Shown piece by piece: positions 52,101 to 63,600 of a stretch of DNA of 64,000 nt (its first letter is position 1; each line of letters begins with the position of its first letter). Where the stretch lies: positions 12,314,307 to 12,378,306 of the forward strand of contig NC_136017.1 in the NCBI RefSeq assembly GCF_048128805.1, in the 5' to 3' direction. Source of the DNA: Centroberyx gerrardi (taxonomy: Eukaryota; Chordata; Actinopteri; Beryciformes; Berycidae). Below the pieces are notes generated by a model. It made no database searches and was not told where the DNA came from. It was given only the letters and a program-made list of their open reading frames with translations. A program made the position numbers and the translations under genes.

Positions 52101-54039
52101 CAGACGATACGATACAGCACATCACACTTCATGTTGCATTACAGACAGTGGGCGCGCAGAGTTGAGTTGTGCACTTGTTCACATGCATGGTACATATAAG
52201 ACAAGTAAAGCTGGGGGTTTAATTATGGTTACATCATCCAAACCATGCATCCCAAGACAAAAAAAGTTCCTTTGATTCAAACTTAAAGAAAGCATTTCCT
52301 CGAGTGTTTAATACTCACTCTAATCCTAATACTTATGCATGACGTGATATTGTCTCACCTGTTATTCATAGGTTATTGTGATGTGTCAAACCTTTTAACC
52401 AAAAGTGTTTCTGTGATTAAACCCCATTGTAGCTGCACTGGAAATATCTCAATGTGACGTGATGTTGTCTACGTTTGGCCAATTATCCGTGGAATAAGAA
52501 AAATACAACAAAAAGTGATACCCTTTGCCTGCACAAGAGGGCATTAACCCCACTCCACATGCTCTTTCCCATGAGTGCTGGAACGGCCGCAGACAAGCAT
52601 GCTTCATGCCAATGCTATCAAGTGTGTTTGTTCAAAACCCAATTATGGCTATTATGCATTTTTTGCCTCAGAAAGCCAACACCACTTCAAGTTAGTGGAG
52701 AATTTGGCCCAAATTTGCCTCAGTTGTTGACAGAGGATACCAGCAGGAGGCTGCACTGCTCAACTTTCCCCCATTTAATACATTCAGTAACAATTATCCA
52801 TTCAGACAATAGAGTTTTTGCATCCTCCTCATCTGTTACCCATGCTTGTTTCTTGCCTTGCAATGAAAAAATCCTGTTAATACCTGTTCAACTAAGATGA
52901 GGGATCTGATCAGCTGTACCAGCTGCTGTTTGGAGAGCGGGGTCTGGTGCTCCTCCATCTTCTCACACTGCTCCTCTAGCCTCCCACTCCACAACCCGCT
53001 GATGGAGGAGTCCACTGCAAAACACAAGGATGTGATGAGTACAATAATAGAGCACAGCAAGTAAGGGGGTGGGGGGGAACAGGCAAGATAATTAAACCAA
53101 TCACTGGAACGCTGCATGTCCAAATAACTAAGCTAAATGGGATTAGCCATCAGCTTGTGAATGGCCATCTTTCCTCCACAAATGTTTCTCAGTAGGGAGG
53201 AAAGCTAAACAGTATTTATACCATGCAATAATAAAACTCTCCTTTGAAACAAATTGAAAGCTTTGAGGTGGGCTGACAGCTTCCCTACTATTCAATTGTA
53301 GAGGAAATAGGATTGTTCCAGGAGAAACGTCGTCTCCAGGTTGAAAATTATCCCTCCTCTCTCTCTCCCTCTCTCACACACTAATCATTCTAATGTAAGT
53401 GTCCTTTTTTCATTTCACATCAGCCTTTACTAAAGAGCTCCCTTTTGAAAACCAACCCTGCTGACAATTTGTCAGTGGGTAAATGGAAGATGGTTTGTTT
53501 TTTGTACTTACATGACTGCCCACGCCTCGAGCTTGCAGTTGTGCTTCTTCCTCTTGGGATGGGAGATGATGGGGCCAAGCGGGCGCTTAGAATTTCCAAA
53601 TAGGACCTTCTCATCCGGGCTGAAACAACATGTTTGAGATTAGAACATTAAATTAGTACTTTGTCAAGTGTAACTCAGTCACAGTGGCTAATGTTACTGA
53701 TTTTAATATTTCCTCTTGGTACAACGTTACACACAACTTTAAGCACACTTCATCCATTGCCTCTGAAAAGCATTTTGCTATATACACATGCCACCCCAAC
53801 TTTTGATGCTCTTTTCCACACAACAATAACAGCTAACGTTAATCATATGCTAACTAACCTTGGAGGCGCGCACTTATTACTAGTGATAGCAAACTGGCGC
53901 CAGCTGCACGAACCAAAGAAAACACAACAAGCTACGGCGGTGGCCAAAATAGTCATCAAATTTCAGACCTACCTGCAATTTTGGGTTGCGGAGCAGGAAT
54001 TTCCATCAAGGCACGTCGTGTTTGGCAGATGGCTGCCAT
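49135..54039 (-). CDS. Unidentified six-exon gene encoding a 265-aa protein
   Basis: Coding exons are 53973-54039, 53512-53619, 52884-53014, 51932-52093, 51373-51599 and 49135-49237. Every intron is GT/AG, every phase agrees (splits at codons 23, 59 and 232), and the total is 798 bp ending in TGA. I chose the ATG at 54039 because that short first exon (MAAICQTRRALMEIP...) joins in frame to the second; an alternative start is the ATG at 53614 (241 aa). Residues 38-58 are Ser/Arg/Pro-rich. Residues 70-102 are amphipathic helix (LEEQCEKMEEH, QQLVQLIRSLILVEQ). Exon 4 holds YRKAYPHLVAFE. Exon 5 looks like helical hairpins (EWDSVLEHALMAWRYTSELP, QCYSTLAAHCLAALQHYRP). There is no signal peptide, membrane segment or enzyme motif. 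It lies downstream of the FRMPD gene on the same strand. I do not recognise the family; function is unknown. The gene model itself is well supported. Confidence 0.85.
49238..51372 (-). other. Last intron of the 265-aa gene, with a possible hAT-like remnant
   Basis: This 2,135-bp intron separates the last two coding exons. Near 49311-49400 the sequence gagcgcaccgattaggtttt and ccaactgccgattcttgaaa resembles the start of a common fish element whose end reads CACCGAT...GCCGATT. No matching right end was found, so it is at most a fragment. The rest is unremarkable. Confidence 0.4.
52418..52512. repeat. Fragment of the 44.9-45.5 kb MITE family in an intron
   Basis: The segment tgtagctgcactggaaatat, with gacgtgatgttgtctacgtt and tggccaattat following, matches in order and orientation the right part of the TTAA-flanked element at 44888-45531 (its positions 45385-45460). 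It lies in the fourth intron of the 265-aa gene and lacks both ends. Confidence 0.6.
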
Positions 54040-54289
54040 TATAACCAAGCTATCTGGGTAAGATATGTAGCTAACTACCTGCTAAATTAGCCAGTGGAGC
54101 TACTGTTAGCTGAACTTTAAACCAAACTGGGTAGCCTATGCAACAATAAGTTTCCCTGGCTGCTACTGCTAACCAGGCAAGCAGTAGCTTCTTCAAACGC
54201 GCCAATGTAGTTTTCAAGCTCGCATATATCAAGTGCAACGACAAACTATTCGCATTAAACAAACTAAGCGCTACATAAAGTCCTTGCAC

Positions 54290-54450
54290 TTGTGAACGCT
54301 GCTGGAGTGGGGGAAAGAAGTGGGCACAAACTTTTGTTCGCACCACCACCAACACAATGCTGATGAGGCGCGCGCGACACGAGTTGCCGCGCGGGCGTGG
54401 TTTGGTGCATCTGTCAACCTGATAGGTCTACGTAGGAGCATGCGTCAAAC
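54290..54450 (-). promoter_or_regulatory. CpG-rich stretch, probable promoter of the 265-aa gene
   Basis: About 250-400 bp upstream of the chosen start codon there is a short island of GC- and CpG-rich sequence (gaggcgcgcgcgacacgag near 54365) in otherwise AT-rich DNA. Position and composition fit a TATA-less vertebrate promoter for transcription to the left. No transcription start can be read directly, so this is inference. Confidence 0.4.
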
Positions 54451-54529
54451 AGGCGCCCAATATGCAAATACTGAACACACTGAAAACACATACGCACACA
54501 CATATATGTGTTTGTGCGCGCGCAGTCTT

Positions 54530-54920
54530 CTTTCAGGTTCTTTCAGAATCAGGTTTATTGCCAAGTAAGTTTTCACAATACAAGGAATTTGCCTTGGTAT
54601 GTAGGTGCATACAATAAACATAAACATGGAGAAAAATAATAGGGATAGGTTAGGGTTAGGGGAGGGGGCAGGAGGAAATCCCTGACCTGGGCCTTTCACT
54701 CCTGTTTTTAGTATGGGGGAGGAGGAGGTACTGCAAGTCAAGAAAGTCAAGAAACATAAATAATACAGAATATGAAAAAAATATTATAAAAATATAATAA
54801 AAAATATGTGCAATATATCTGTTTTTTAAAGTGAAATGAAAAAGCTGTACAGTTTGTGCAGGAATGTGCAAAACACAACAAGTGTTTGTGTTGCCTTCAT
54901 TCACAATAAATATTCACCTT
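54530..54920 (-). mobile_element. 3' tail of a non-LTR retrotransposon upstream of the 265-aa gene
   Basis: The plus strand reads ttcagaatcaggtttattgcc, followed by caaggaatttgccttggt and AT-rich sequence ending near ttgtgttgcc. This is the antisense of the widespread fish LINE 3' end that finishes in AATAAA...GATTCTGA. No coding part remains, so it is a 5'-truncated copy. The clade (Rex1-like or other) is a guess from memory. Confidence 0.5.
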
Positions 54921-57293
54921 GCATGGATAGATGTTTGATCCTTCTCAGACATACAGTATAAAGCTATTCAAGCGTACCATAGGGTCACCCAGGAAACTTA
55001 TTTTGGAATGTGTTTAAACCCACCCTATATTCCTACTTTTTAAACATTTTTTATTATTACCTAACATCTTCTCAGGGCCATATAACAGACACACACAGAC
55101 TTACTAGGCTGTATACTTACAGGCTTGGACTGCAGTACCATCTGCAGCCCCTCTGTTGTCATGGACCCTTGAACTGGTCAAGCAAGAAAGCACAGTATCA
55201 CAGGGAAAAGGCACCTTGAACCGTCCTCTCTCCTGAGTGTACAGGCCTTGTACATGGTAGATTTCCAGGCAGTGGCCTTTCAGGTAGGTGAGCAAAACAA
55301 CTGACAGTGATAAAAACGTATTGATTGAAGAAAAAAAATGTTGAAATAGCTGTATGTACTGGTTCAGTGCATAAGACTTGAAAAGTTGATGAGTTACCAT
55401 GGAGAAAGCATTATTATTTCATGGATCGTTCTGACTTTGTGGGAGGTATGCACTCCCCACATAGGAACAGTGATCATTTCCATTAAAATTCTATTCATCT
55501 CCAGTGTACCACAGGACAAAGCTAGGGTAGAGAAGGAAGTATATTTTCCATCCTTTTTAAGTCTTGAACTTGATATTTAGATACTTGGGAATTGTGCAAA
55601 ACTTCAATTCTTGTACTATTTTCATTCACTGTAAGTTTCTTACCTTTGAACTCCTGACGAGCCTCCCAACCAATAATGTGTGTGAAATTGATCTAATACA
55701 ACATCCATAATAAATTGCCATGTTAAGAGCTTTTTGGTGATTATGAACAAGTTCTTTTTAAAAAAAATCTTATATAGCATCAGTGCTTTAGTGGAGTCCA
55801 CTTCTTTGAGCAAGGCATCTAATGCTACTCTAGGAGCATACCTATATCTAGGAGTCTATACTATTTTATTAATAATCTAATATAGAATAATGTTTACAAA
55901 AATATCTCTTAGTATACACCAGTAGGCTACACACCATAGCTGTGGTACAAAGAAGCTTTGAAAACAAAGGAAACATGAAAAGAGACACACATTTATATGT
56001 AAAACGTTTTAATAGGTTGGTGGACTATTGAAAAAAATGAATTTAATGTTATTCTCAAGAGACATAAATGCATCTTGATACATGGTGTGGAATAATAAAT
56101 CATTCAAGCACACAACTTATTCCAAAACAGATGATAATAAAACACAAAAACTTAAAAATAATTAGATATAATAATAACACAGTGCTCAATCTCAAATGTT
56201 CTTTAGAGCAGTGTTTCCAAGCCCGGTCCTCAAGTTCCTCCTGGCCTGCAAGTTTTAGTTCCAGCTCCAGCAGACCTGATTCATTAAGGACTTAATGCTG
56301 ATTGGTTGAGCAGCAGAAACAGATCTACCTGAACAGAGCTATCATGAAAGCATGTAGCCCTTAATTGGATCAGGTGTGCAAGAGTAGAGCTGGAACAAAA
56401 ACATGCTGGACAGGGGGTGCTTGAGGACTGGGTTGGGAAACACAAATATTTACTAAATTGTTTTGATACATATTTTTTGCTATTACTGTAGTTTCATATT
56501 TACGGCTTATTTATCTGTTAAAAATATTTCAAAATAATTTAAGTGTTACAATATGAAGCAGTACTAAATGCAGTGCAATTTTAGTGTCCCTGCAATTTTA
56601 ACATTTGCAATAAATGTTCCTCTCAACGTCCCACAAACTGCATTGTAATGCAACAGGGTTGAAATCAGTTCACTTTATGTACAATCATTCAAAAAGTAAA
56701 CTGTGATAGAATTTAGCATGTGATTTTAAACGATAGCAACCATCTCTTCAATGGACAGTGAGACAATTTTTTTTTACGATTTTTTTGAATTATAGTGAAA
56801 CTGCACTTCAGAGTGAATTTAAAGTGAATTCACTCCAACCCCGTTCAGTGATATATCAAAGAGTAACTTAAGCACAATACTCCATGGCCTCCTCAAACTG
56901 CTACAGCAAATAATATATTCATATTGTATTATGTACATTTTATACATTTTTAAATAAGTTATATTATGCACAGGTAAAAGGTTATCTATTAGCTACATAT
57001 CATATTACAAAGGTCTGTGACAGTATGGCTTTGCAAATGTACATTACAATATTGTCATCAGAAATTGCAAGTGCAGTCAGTGAAGATTGCCTTTCAACAT
57101 CTTCCTCATCTTTTGAGTTAGAGTCTTATATAACTTTCACGTCTGACACTAAATTGATTTTGATATGGAAATAGTCCAGATCTTAAATAAGAAGAATCTG
57201 ACTCTCATGAGCCTGAATCGAAAATAAAAAGATGCTTAAAGACAGACTTCTACTGACTCCGTAGGCTACACCAGAAAGTATAAGGAGTAGCCT
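54921..57293. other. Intergenic DNA and probable FRMPD 3' UTR
   Basis: No coding exon can be supported between the LINE tail and the FRMPD stop codon. The part next to the stop, perhaps down to about 55,860 where an AATAAA lies on the minus strand, may be 3' UTR. The interval is AT-rich and contains the hAT-like MITE at 56209-56443. Confidence 0.5.
56209..56443. mobile_element. hAT-like MITE in the interval between the two genes
   Basis: The left end reads CAGTGTTTCCAAGCCCGGTC and the right end GACTGGGTTGGGAAACAC, imperfect inverted repeats of about 22 bp. The interior has no open frame and includes an internal inverted pair (gcagacctgattcattaag against ttaattggatcaggtgtgc). The CAGTG-type end fits hAT elements. 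I find no clear 8-bp target duplication, so the copy is old or an end is damaged. It may lie in the 3' UTR of the FRMPD gene. Confidence 0.65.
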
Positions 57294-60200
57294 CTACTTG
57301 CTAAGCAGCGTTTTAAGGGAGCGGGTGAGTGCGTTAGCGATGGCCGACATGGTGCTGGAGTGGCGGACCAGGGCTTTCACGCTGTGCTCTCCTGGTGCTC
57401 CCACGGTGGCCGCCTCAGCTGCTTTGAGCAGACAGATATAGTTCATCACGACCTCGTCGACCTTGGCCACCACCTCTCTCTGTTGGTGTGCGGCTGAGGC
57501 TCCGAGCCCCCGAACCAGACACATACAAGCTTCGCAGAGACAGCACAGCACCTGGAAGCTACAGGTTACGGCTAGCAGCATCTCTTCAGGACTACCGTGG
57601 GCCTGTGCCATCCTCCGGCATGCCCGGCCTAATTCTTTCGACTCAATAGAGAGGAGCTGCTTGTACTGGGGTAGGTCCTGGATCTGAGGCATCTGGACCC
57701 CGCGATCCCTGCGACCTACGCTGGATCGCACCAGTGCAATGAGCTCACTGGCGTCACGGCGGACATCTCCGAAGCCGGCGGGGAAGACGTACATGCGGTC
57801 CTTGAGCGCGTTGATGCGTGCCAGACGGTCACTGAAGCTCATGTTGTTGAGGACCTCTCCGTACAGCTGGTCCCCGACTGAATCCACTGCCGCACCACAG
57901 GGCAACACCGCTGATGCTGCGCCACCTTCAGTATCGATATCACTCCCGCCACGGCTCCGCCTGGGCCTCTCCCACTCAATCTCATCCTCTTCACCCTCAC
58001 TCTTCCTCTTAAAGAAACAGTAGCTAAAAGGCCCGTTGCATCTCCAAGGACTGGTGTCCAGTTTTTGAGAGCCCTTCAAGTGTTTACTGTCTTTCTGCAG
58101 AGGAAACGCCACAGACGCCCTTCTACTGTCTCCCCTGCTGCCTGTGGACCAGCATGTGGTGTGGGAGGACACAGACCCCTGGGAGTAGCTCTTGGAGAGC
58201 CGCTTCCTCGTTGGCCTCCGTTGCACTTTGGTCTCACCTTGTTGGGCCGCAGATGGTGACAAGGGCTGCTGGCTTCGGCTTCGGCAGGGCTTGTCAAACA
58301 GAACCTCCACACTACCAGAACCAGCAGTCACGTTGCTGGAGCTCCGCCTGAGTTCCCGGCCCCGCTGGAGGCTGTTGCTGAAGGGATCTGTCTGTGGCAG
58401 AGTTGGGGTGACCGCCTGAATGTGGTTCTGATTCTGCCGGTACTGGATGGAATGGATGGAATCCTGTTTCGGCAGGGTACTTGAGTTGCCGAAGCTGGTG
58501 TTGCCTTGCACTGATAGAGACAACGGAGGTGGAGGTGGTGGAGGAGGAGGTGGAGGAGGTGGAGATTGCAGGTTGGGGGTTGGAGACGTGATGCAAGCTC
58601 TATGGCCAGTGGACGCCTGCCTGGTAAAAGCTGAAGGGTGGTCTCCCCTTCCCAGCGAGATGGTGTTGAGTTCCGCTCGTTGGCCGGCTAAACTGGGGGC
58701 AGCAGAGAAACAGAGAGAATCATTAGGGCGAGGATGAGGAGACTGGCGGACTGCATGCTTTGGCCTCAGGTCAGACTTCAACCAGTCCTCTGTGCTGCCA
58801 CTGGTCTGGCTTTTCGACCGAGGTGGGGGACGGTTGGCGGTACCCCCGCCCTCACGGTTGACACTGCTCTCTCTCTTACACAGCAACAGGAAGCGCTCTG
58901 GGTCCATGATAAGCTCACTCTCCAGGCCAGAAAAGGAGCTCCTCCTCTCAGTGCCAGGCGGCCTCACCTCTAGACTGTCGTTTGGTCTCTGAGCATGCAA
59001 ATCAGGACTCCTCTTGAGTTTGGCAGGAAGCGTGGCTGAGTGATATGGCCGGGGGTTTTTATTTGCCAGCAGCAAGGTGGCCGTATTGGGGTTGACTAAA
59101 TTGGGGCTTAGGAAGGGGGATGACATGGAGGAAGGCATGCAGGGGCACCGGCCAATGGTGTTCCCCCTATTCTTAACCATCTCCACCAGCTGGGGGTTGC
59201 TAGTGATGTAGCGCCTGCTGTCCTTTTTTACTGCCCCTCCCATGCCTGCACTGTGCAGCTTCCCTCCCTGATGCATCTGACTGACTGTCAGGTAGTTAAT
59301 CAGCTGCCTATAGGCCTCACTGCCTTCCTTCTGGTTCAGTCCCCTCAAACAGGCCTGTTGCTTAGCATGCAGATCATTGTGGAGCCTCCTGGTTGCTGTA
59401 CCTGTGGTTTCTTTATGCTTAGATGGTGTAGTGGAGGAGGGGCGGCCGGGTTCAGCCCCAACAGCAGGAGGGTGGATGTTGGGCAGCATCTTCCGTAGGA
59501 GCGCTGGGTCTGCGTGCGGATGGAGGTCTTTACCCTGAACGTTGTGGCCAGGGATGCTGTGGGGGATTCCAGGCTTGTTATCTTCGTAGTTGAGCACCCT
59601 GAGCAGTGAGGAGGAGGAGCTGGAAAGCGGGTGCCGTTGGAGATGATGGTGTTTTGACTCAACTGTGCCAGGGCCAAGTGGTGAGTCAGTTGGGGTGGCA
59701 CAGGCGCTACTGTTCGTGCTGCCACCAGCGTCCAGCGATGAGCACAGAGAACCCTGTAGTGAACTTTGGGCTTCTCCTTGTAAACTTGAAATCCTTTTTG
59801 CTAGATGATATTCACACAGCCGAGCCACGCTCTGCTGCCTCGAAATAGGCTGATGGTCACTTTGTATGTCTGACCCCTGGTCTGACCCCCCTGATCGGGG
59901 TTTTTTGGTTGGGGACAGCAATGATGCCACCACCAGGTGTTCATCTTGCTCAACAGCAGAAGCTCCATTATCTGCGGCGCCCTCCCCCAACTCGCCAACT
60001 TCTAACAGATGGTCAGAGGTAGAGGAGGGAGGGCGAGGGATACTGTGGTGACCTCGGGGCAGACTGTTCACCCCAAGGCCCTCAGCTACAGAATTCTCTG
60101 CCAAAAGAGAATTCTGTCTTCTTTGACTTTCCCCTCGCTCGCAGAATGAAGTGCGCTGTTCCATGTCAAGATGGCCGCTGCTGCCGCCACTCCCACCCCG

Positions 60201-60649
60201 GTGTCCTTCTCTTGTACTGAAGGTGTTATACTTCCCATTGGAGTCCGCAGACTTTTTATGATGTTTGCCTCCGGGAGCGGTGGAGCTGGGGCGCTGGACA
60301 GTGGAGAAGAGGTTAGTCTGGGACCTCACCTCTATGCTATCTGGCCCTGATGACGTAGGGTCCAACTGGGGGCTCCGTCTTGGAGGTACCGCTGGAGGCT
60401 GAAGGTGTCGCGAAGGACTACGGGGTTTCTTCTGCACAGTTCCTCCTGTACTGGGTGAGACAGGGAATTCTGTTTTCTCCTCAAGTAAAGGTTGGTACCC
60501 TTCCCTTGTGGCCACCAGAAGACGCATGTGGCTCTCGTTGAGCCTGTGAGCAGCAGCCAGTTCAGACACTTCAGTCATCTCGGACGAGTTGGTCTCATTG
60601 CCTGAATCTGAGGAGGACTCAGCACTGAAGTCACGAGATATCAAAACAC
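57294..60649 (-). CDS. frmpd3: FRMPD gene, terminal coding exon (3,356 bp)
   Basis: The acceptor is a pyrimidine-rich tract ending in AG at 60650-60651, and the exon starts with the two bases that complete the Gly codon split from the previous exon. The frame then stays open for 1,117 codons to a TAG at 57294-57296. Composition is Ser/Pro/Arg-rich and probably disordered over most of its length. A run of 14 prolines lies near 58525-58566. The last 150 or so residues (57294 to about 57760) change character to a helical, Cys- and Leu-containing block with the sequence [20 protein letters not shown] near its start, typical of the FRMPD1/3 tail. Uninterrupted length, conserved blocks and phase agreement make this a certain coding exon. 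Confidence 0.93.
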
Positions 60650-63600
60650 CTAGAAGATAAGAGATAAAAAGTTAAAAAGTTGATTGCTGTAAAAAGTGTA
60701 CATGAAAAAGGCTTTGAAGCTGGACTTGATATCTAAATTGAAATAGATACTGCTTCTTAATTTGATATGTACCAAAACAGAAACCACAAAAGAACATGGC
60801 AGCCAGACCATACAAAACACAACACAGTACAACACAGCACAATGCAACAACACAACACAACATAACAGCACTGAATACATTTTACATTAATGAGCGGGGG
60901 GAATAGAACAGTGGTATAACAACTCGGGATCAAATGAGTAGGGGGTTATAATCCAATAATTTTTAGCTTTATATGGCTTTATGTAGCTTTAAATGAACAC
61001 AAATGAAATCCTGTTTTTTATTTGTCTAAATCATATGAAATGTGTTTTTAAAAGATTCAAACACCCTGCCTACATTGGGAGGACAGGGGCACAGATTTTA
61101 TCTGGGAGAAACCACTGGTAAAGAATACATGTAAATGCTGTTGGTCAAACAACACTCATATGCATCATGTGGTGCTTGCATTAGTATGCAACAGACCTGG
61201 ATTGTTACCGTGGGGCTGCGGCCGGGGAGGCCTCTGTTCAGAGACAGACAGAGCCTCCAGCGCCTGCAGAGTGTTGACCACTGCATTATCCAGCCTCCTC
61301 TCGCCTCCCCTGCTACCTTCCCCTTCCTCGTGTGTTGGTACGGCATCAATTAACGACACCGGGATATCATCATTGTCCCGCGTGCTTAATGGCCTTCCCT
61401 CGGGTGCCGTGTCCTCATCTGAGCTGTCCCGAAAGCCCGGCGGTGGAGCGGCGATTGCAAGGTTGAGCGTCTGCAACAGAGTGTCATCATCATCATCATC
61501 AAGGCCGTCGTCTCCCTCCGGGGGAGGCAGTGACGTCAGGTCGATGATATCATCGGTAGAACCAGAAAGTGTGAGGAAGGTGGCCTTGCTGGCAGCGGTG
61601 GCTAGCACTCCTCCCTGGTTACCATGGTTACCACTGTTTCCGTTGCCACCACCTCTCTCGTCGCCCACTGGTGTCCCCCCAGTGGAGTCTTCCTCATCGT
61701 CCTCATCCTCTGCGTCGTCCGTCGTGTCAGCGTAACACAGGTCTCTTAGCAGTGGCTCTTCACCACACTCCTCGCCGCCAATGTTACTGTAGACATGCGG
61801 GCGACCGCTGTACTGGAACGCCACCCCGTCTTGTGGCCGAAAGTCCATGTTGTTGTGCAAGTAGGGAGGTCTGTGCTCGGGTACATCGGGGCTCTCCAAC
61901 AGTCTTTCGTAGCCTAAGTTCTTAGGGTGGTTCAGAGGTGGGTCCCCCCCAAAAATGAACGACACTTTGGCGCTCCGAGGCGAGTCCTGAGGTTTGTGTC
62001 TGGTGGAGGGGGGAGGAGGAGGGGGTAAAGGACTTCTCCTCGCCCCGAGGTCTCTGTCAGGGTGTTGGGGTTCATGGAAGTAAGGGGAGATGCTGTTTTC
62101 TCTCTGCCCGTTGTCCGAATAGTGAGAGTCCCTGTTGTAGACTTCTCCCTGGCTGGGTGACGGCTCCTCGCTGTCCCCCAGAGACGTGCTGTATGGCCAC
62201 TCCAGGACACGATCCTGACCTGAAGACAGCAGGAGAGGAAGTTTTATTTATATTACTGTATGTGTTTTATATCCTATGGCAATGACAATTCAAAGGAAGG
62301 GCCTACTATTCACTAGGCATTTGAGTGCTCTAGTTCAGGATATTCTAAGTTTTACGATGCACTGCAAAAATATCCCACTTCAGTCATTTAATCTAGTCTT
62401 GAGTCTAGAGAAAATTTTATTTTTCTTAAAACAAGTAAAAAAAGCTGCCAATTCCACTTGTTTCCAATGCAAATCAACTTCTTTCAAGAGTGTTATTTGG
62501 AGTGATCTGCCTTATTTGCCTTGTTTCAAGATATTGAAAGGAGGATCAAGATACTGACATTTGTGTCTAAAACAAAATCCTGAAACAAGTGAAACTGTAG
62601 GAAAAGACTGGAATGTTCTCACCCAATTAGCAGAATATTTCACTTGTTTTAGGAAAAAGATTTTAAGACTGGTCACTTTTTGCAGTGTGGTAAAATGATG
62701 GCAAATGAACCAACTACAAACACAGCATAGCTGACAACAGCTTTTGATGTTTCATTATGTATTAAGAATAAAATGATTATACAGTTGTTTTGGTGTATTT
62801 CCACTCACTGCATGTAGTATGATATAGTGTAGTATGAGTTCTCAGACAAAGACTTAATAGATAATTATTTGATGCATGAAATACTCTATTTTTGATTATT
62901 TTATGCTATTTAATATTTATTCTTGCCAGATCATCTGCCCTTCAGACATAATTTTATTAAACTGAAATGAAGAGTGAGCAACAGCAGCAAATAATGCAAG
63001 ATATTCTTGGAAAGACTAAGAGCAATTAAGAGCAAACACTAAAAGGAAATGAACAAATGGTTTAATTTCAATGAGTAGCCATTTAAAAATGCATTACATG
63101 AGATTGCATAAGAACTTTGCAAGGTGTCTGCTTATCTATGTAAGGTATCTGCATGTTTTAAATCTGCAGTGATATATTAATGGCCAAGAGGTGGGGCAGC
63201 TGGACAGTTTTAAGTTCCTGGGAACAACAATCTCCTCTCTGAAATGGGAGGCCAACTTTATCTGCATAATCAAGAAAGCACACCAGATACATTTCTTTTT
63301 AAGATAACTAAGGAAGTTTGGAGTGTCGAGAGTGGGGATGCTTCAGTTTTACAGACTCACCTTCTCAATAACAGTCTGGCACAGCAACTCTACTGCTCAA
63401 CTCAGCGAAAAGGACTGCAAATTTTATATGACCCCACACACCCAGCCAACCCCCTTCCTGAACCCTTCCACTCAGGGAAAAGACTCAAGAGTATTAACAC
63501 CAGAACATCTAGTTTTAGAAACAGTACATACCCTGAAACAGTCTGAATTTTAAATGCACTTTACTACACAAGACACAAGTCTGTGCAATAGAGTTAGTTT

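Noticed and set aside
54071..54355. 94-codon minus-strand frame upstream of the 265-aa gene
   Set aside because: It lies in the presumed 5' UTR/promoter. The supported first exon (53973-54039) is in a different position and joins in phase with exon 2.
57463..60051. Many plus-strand and out-of-frame minus-strand frames inside the FRMPD last exon
   Set aside because: They are shadows of the long GC-richer coding exon.
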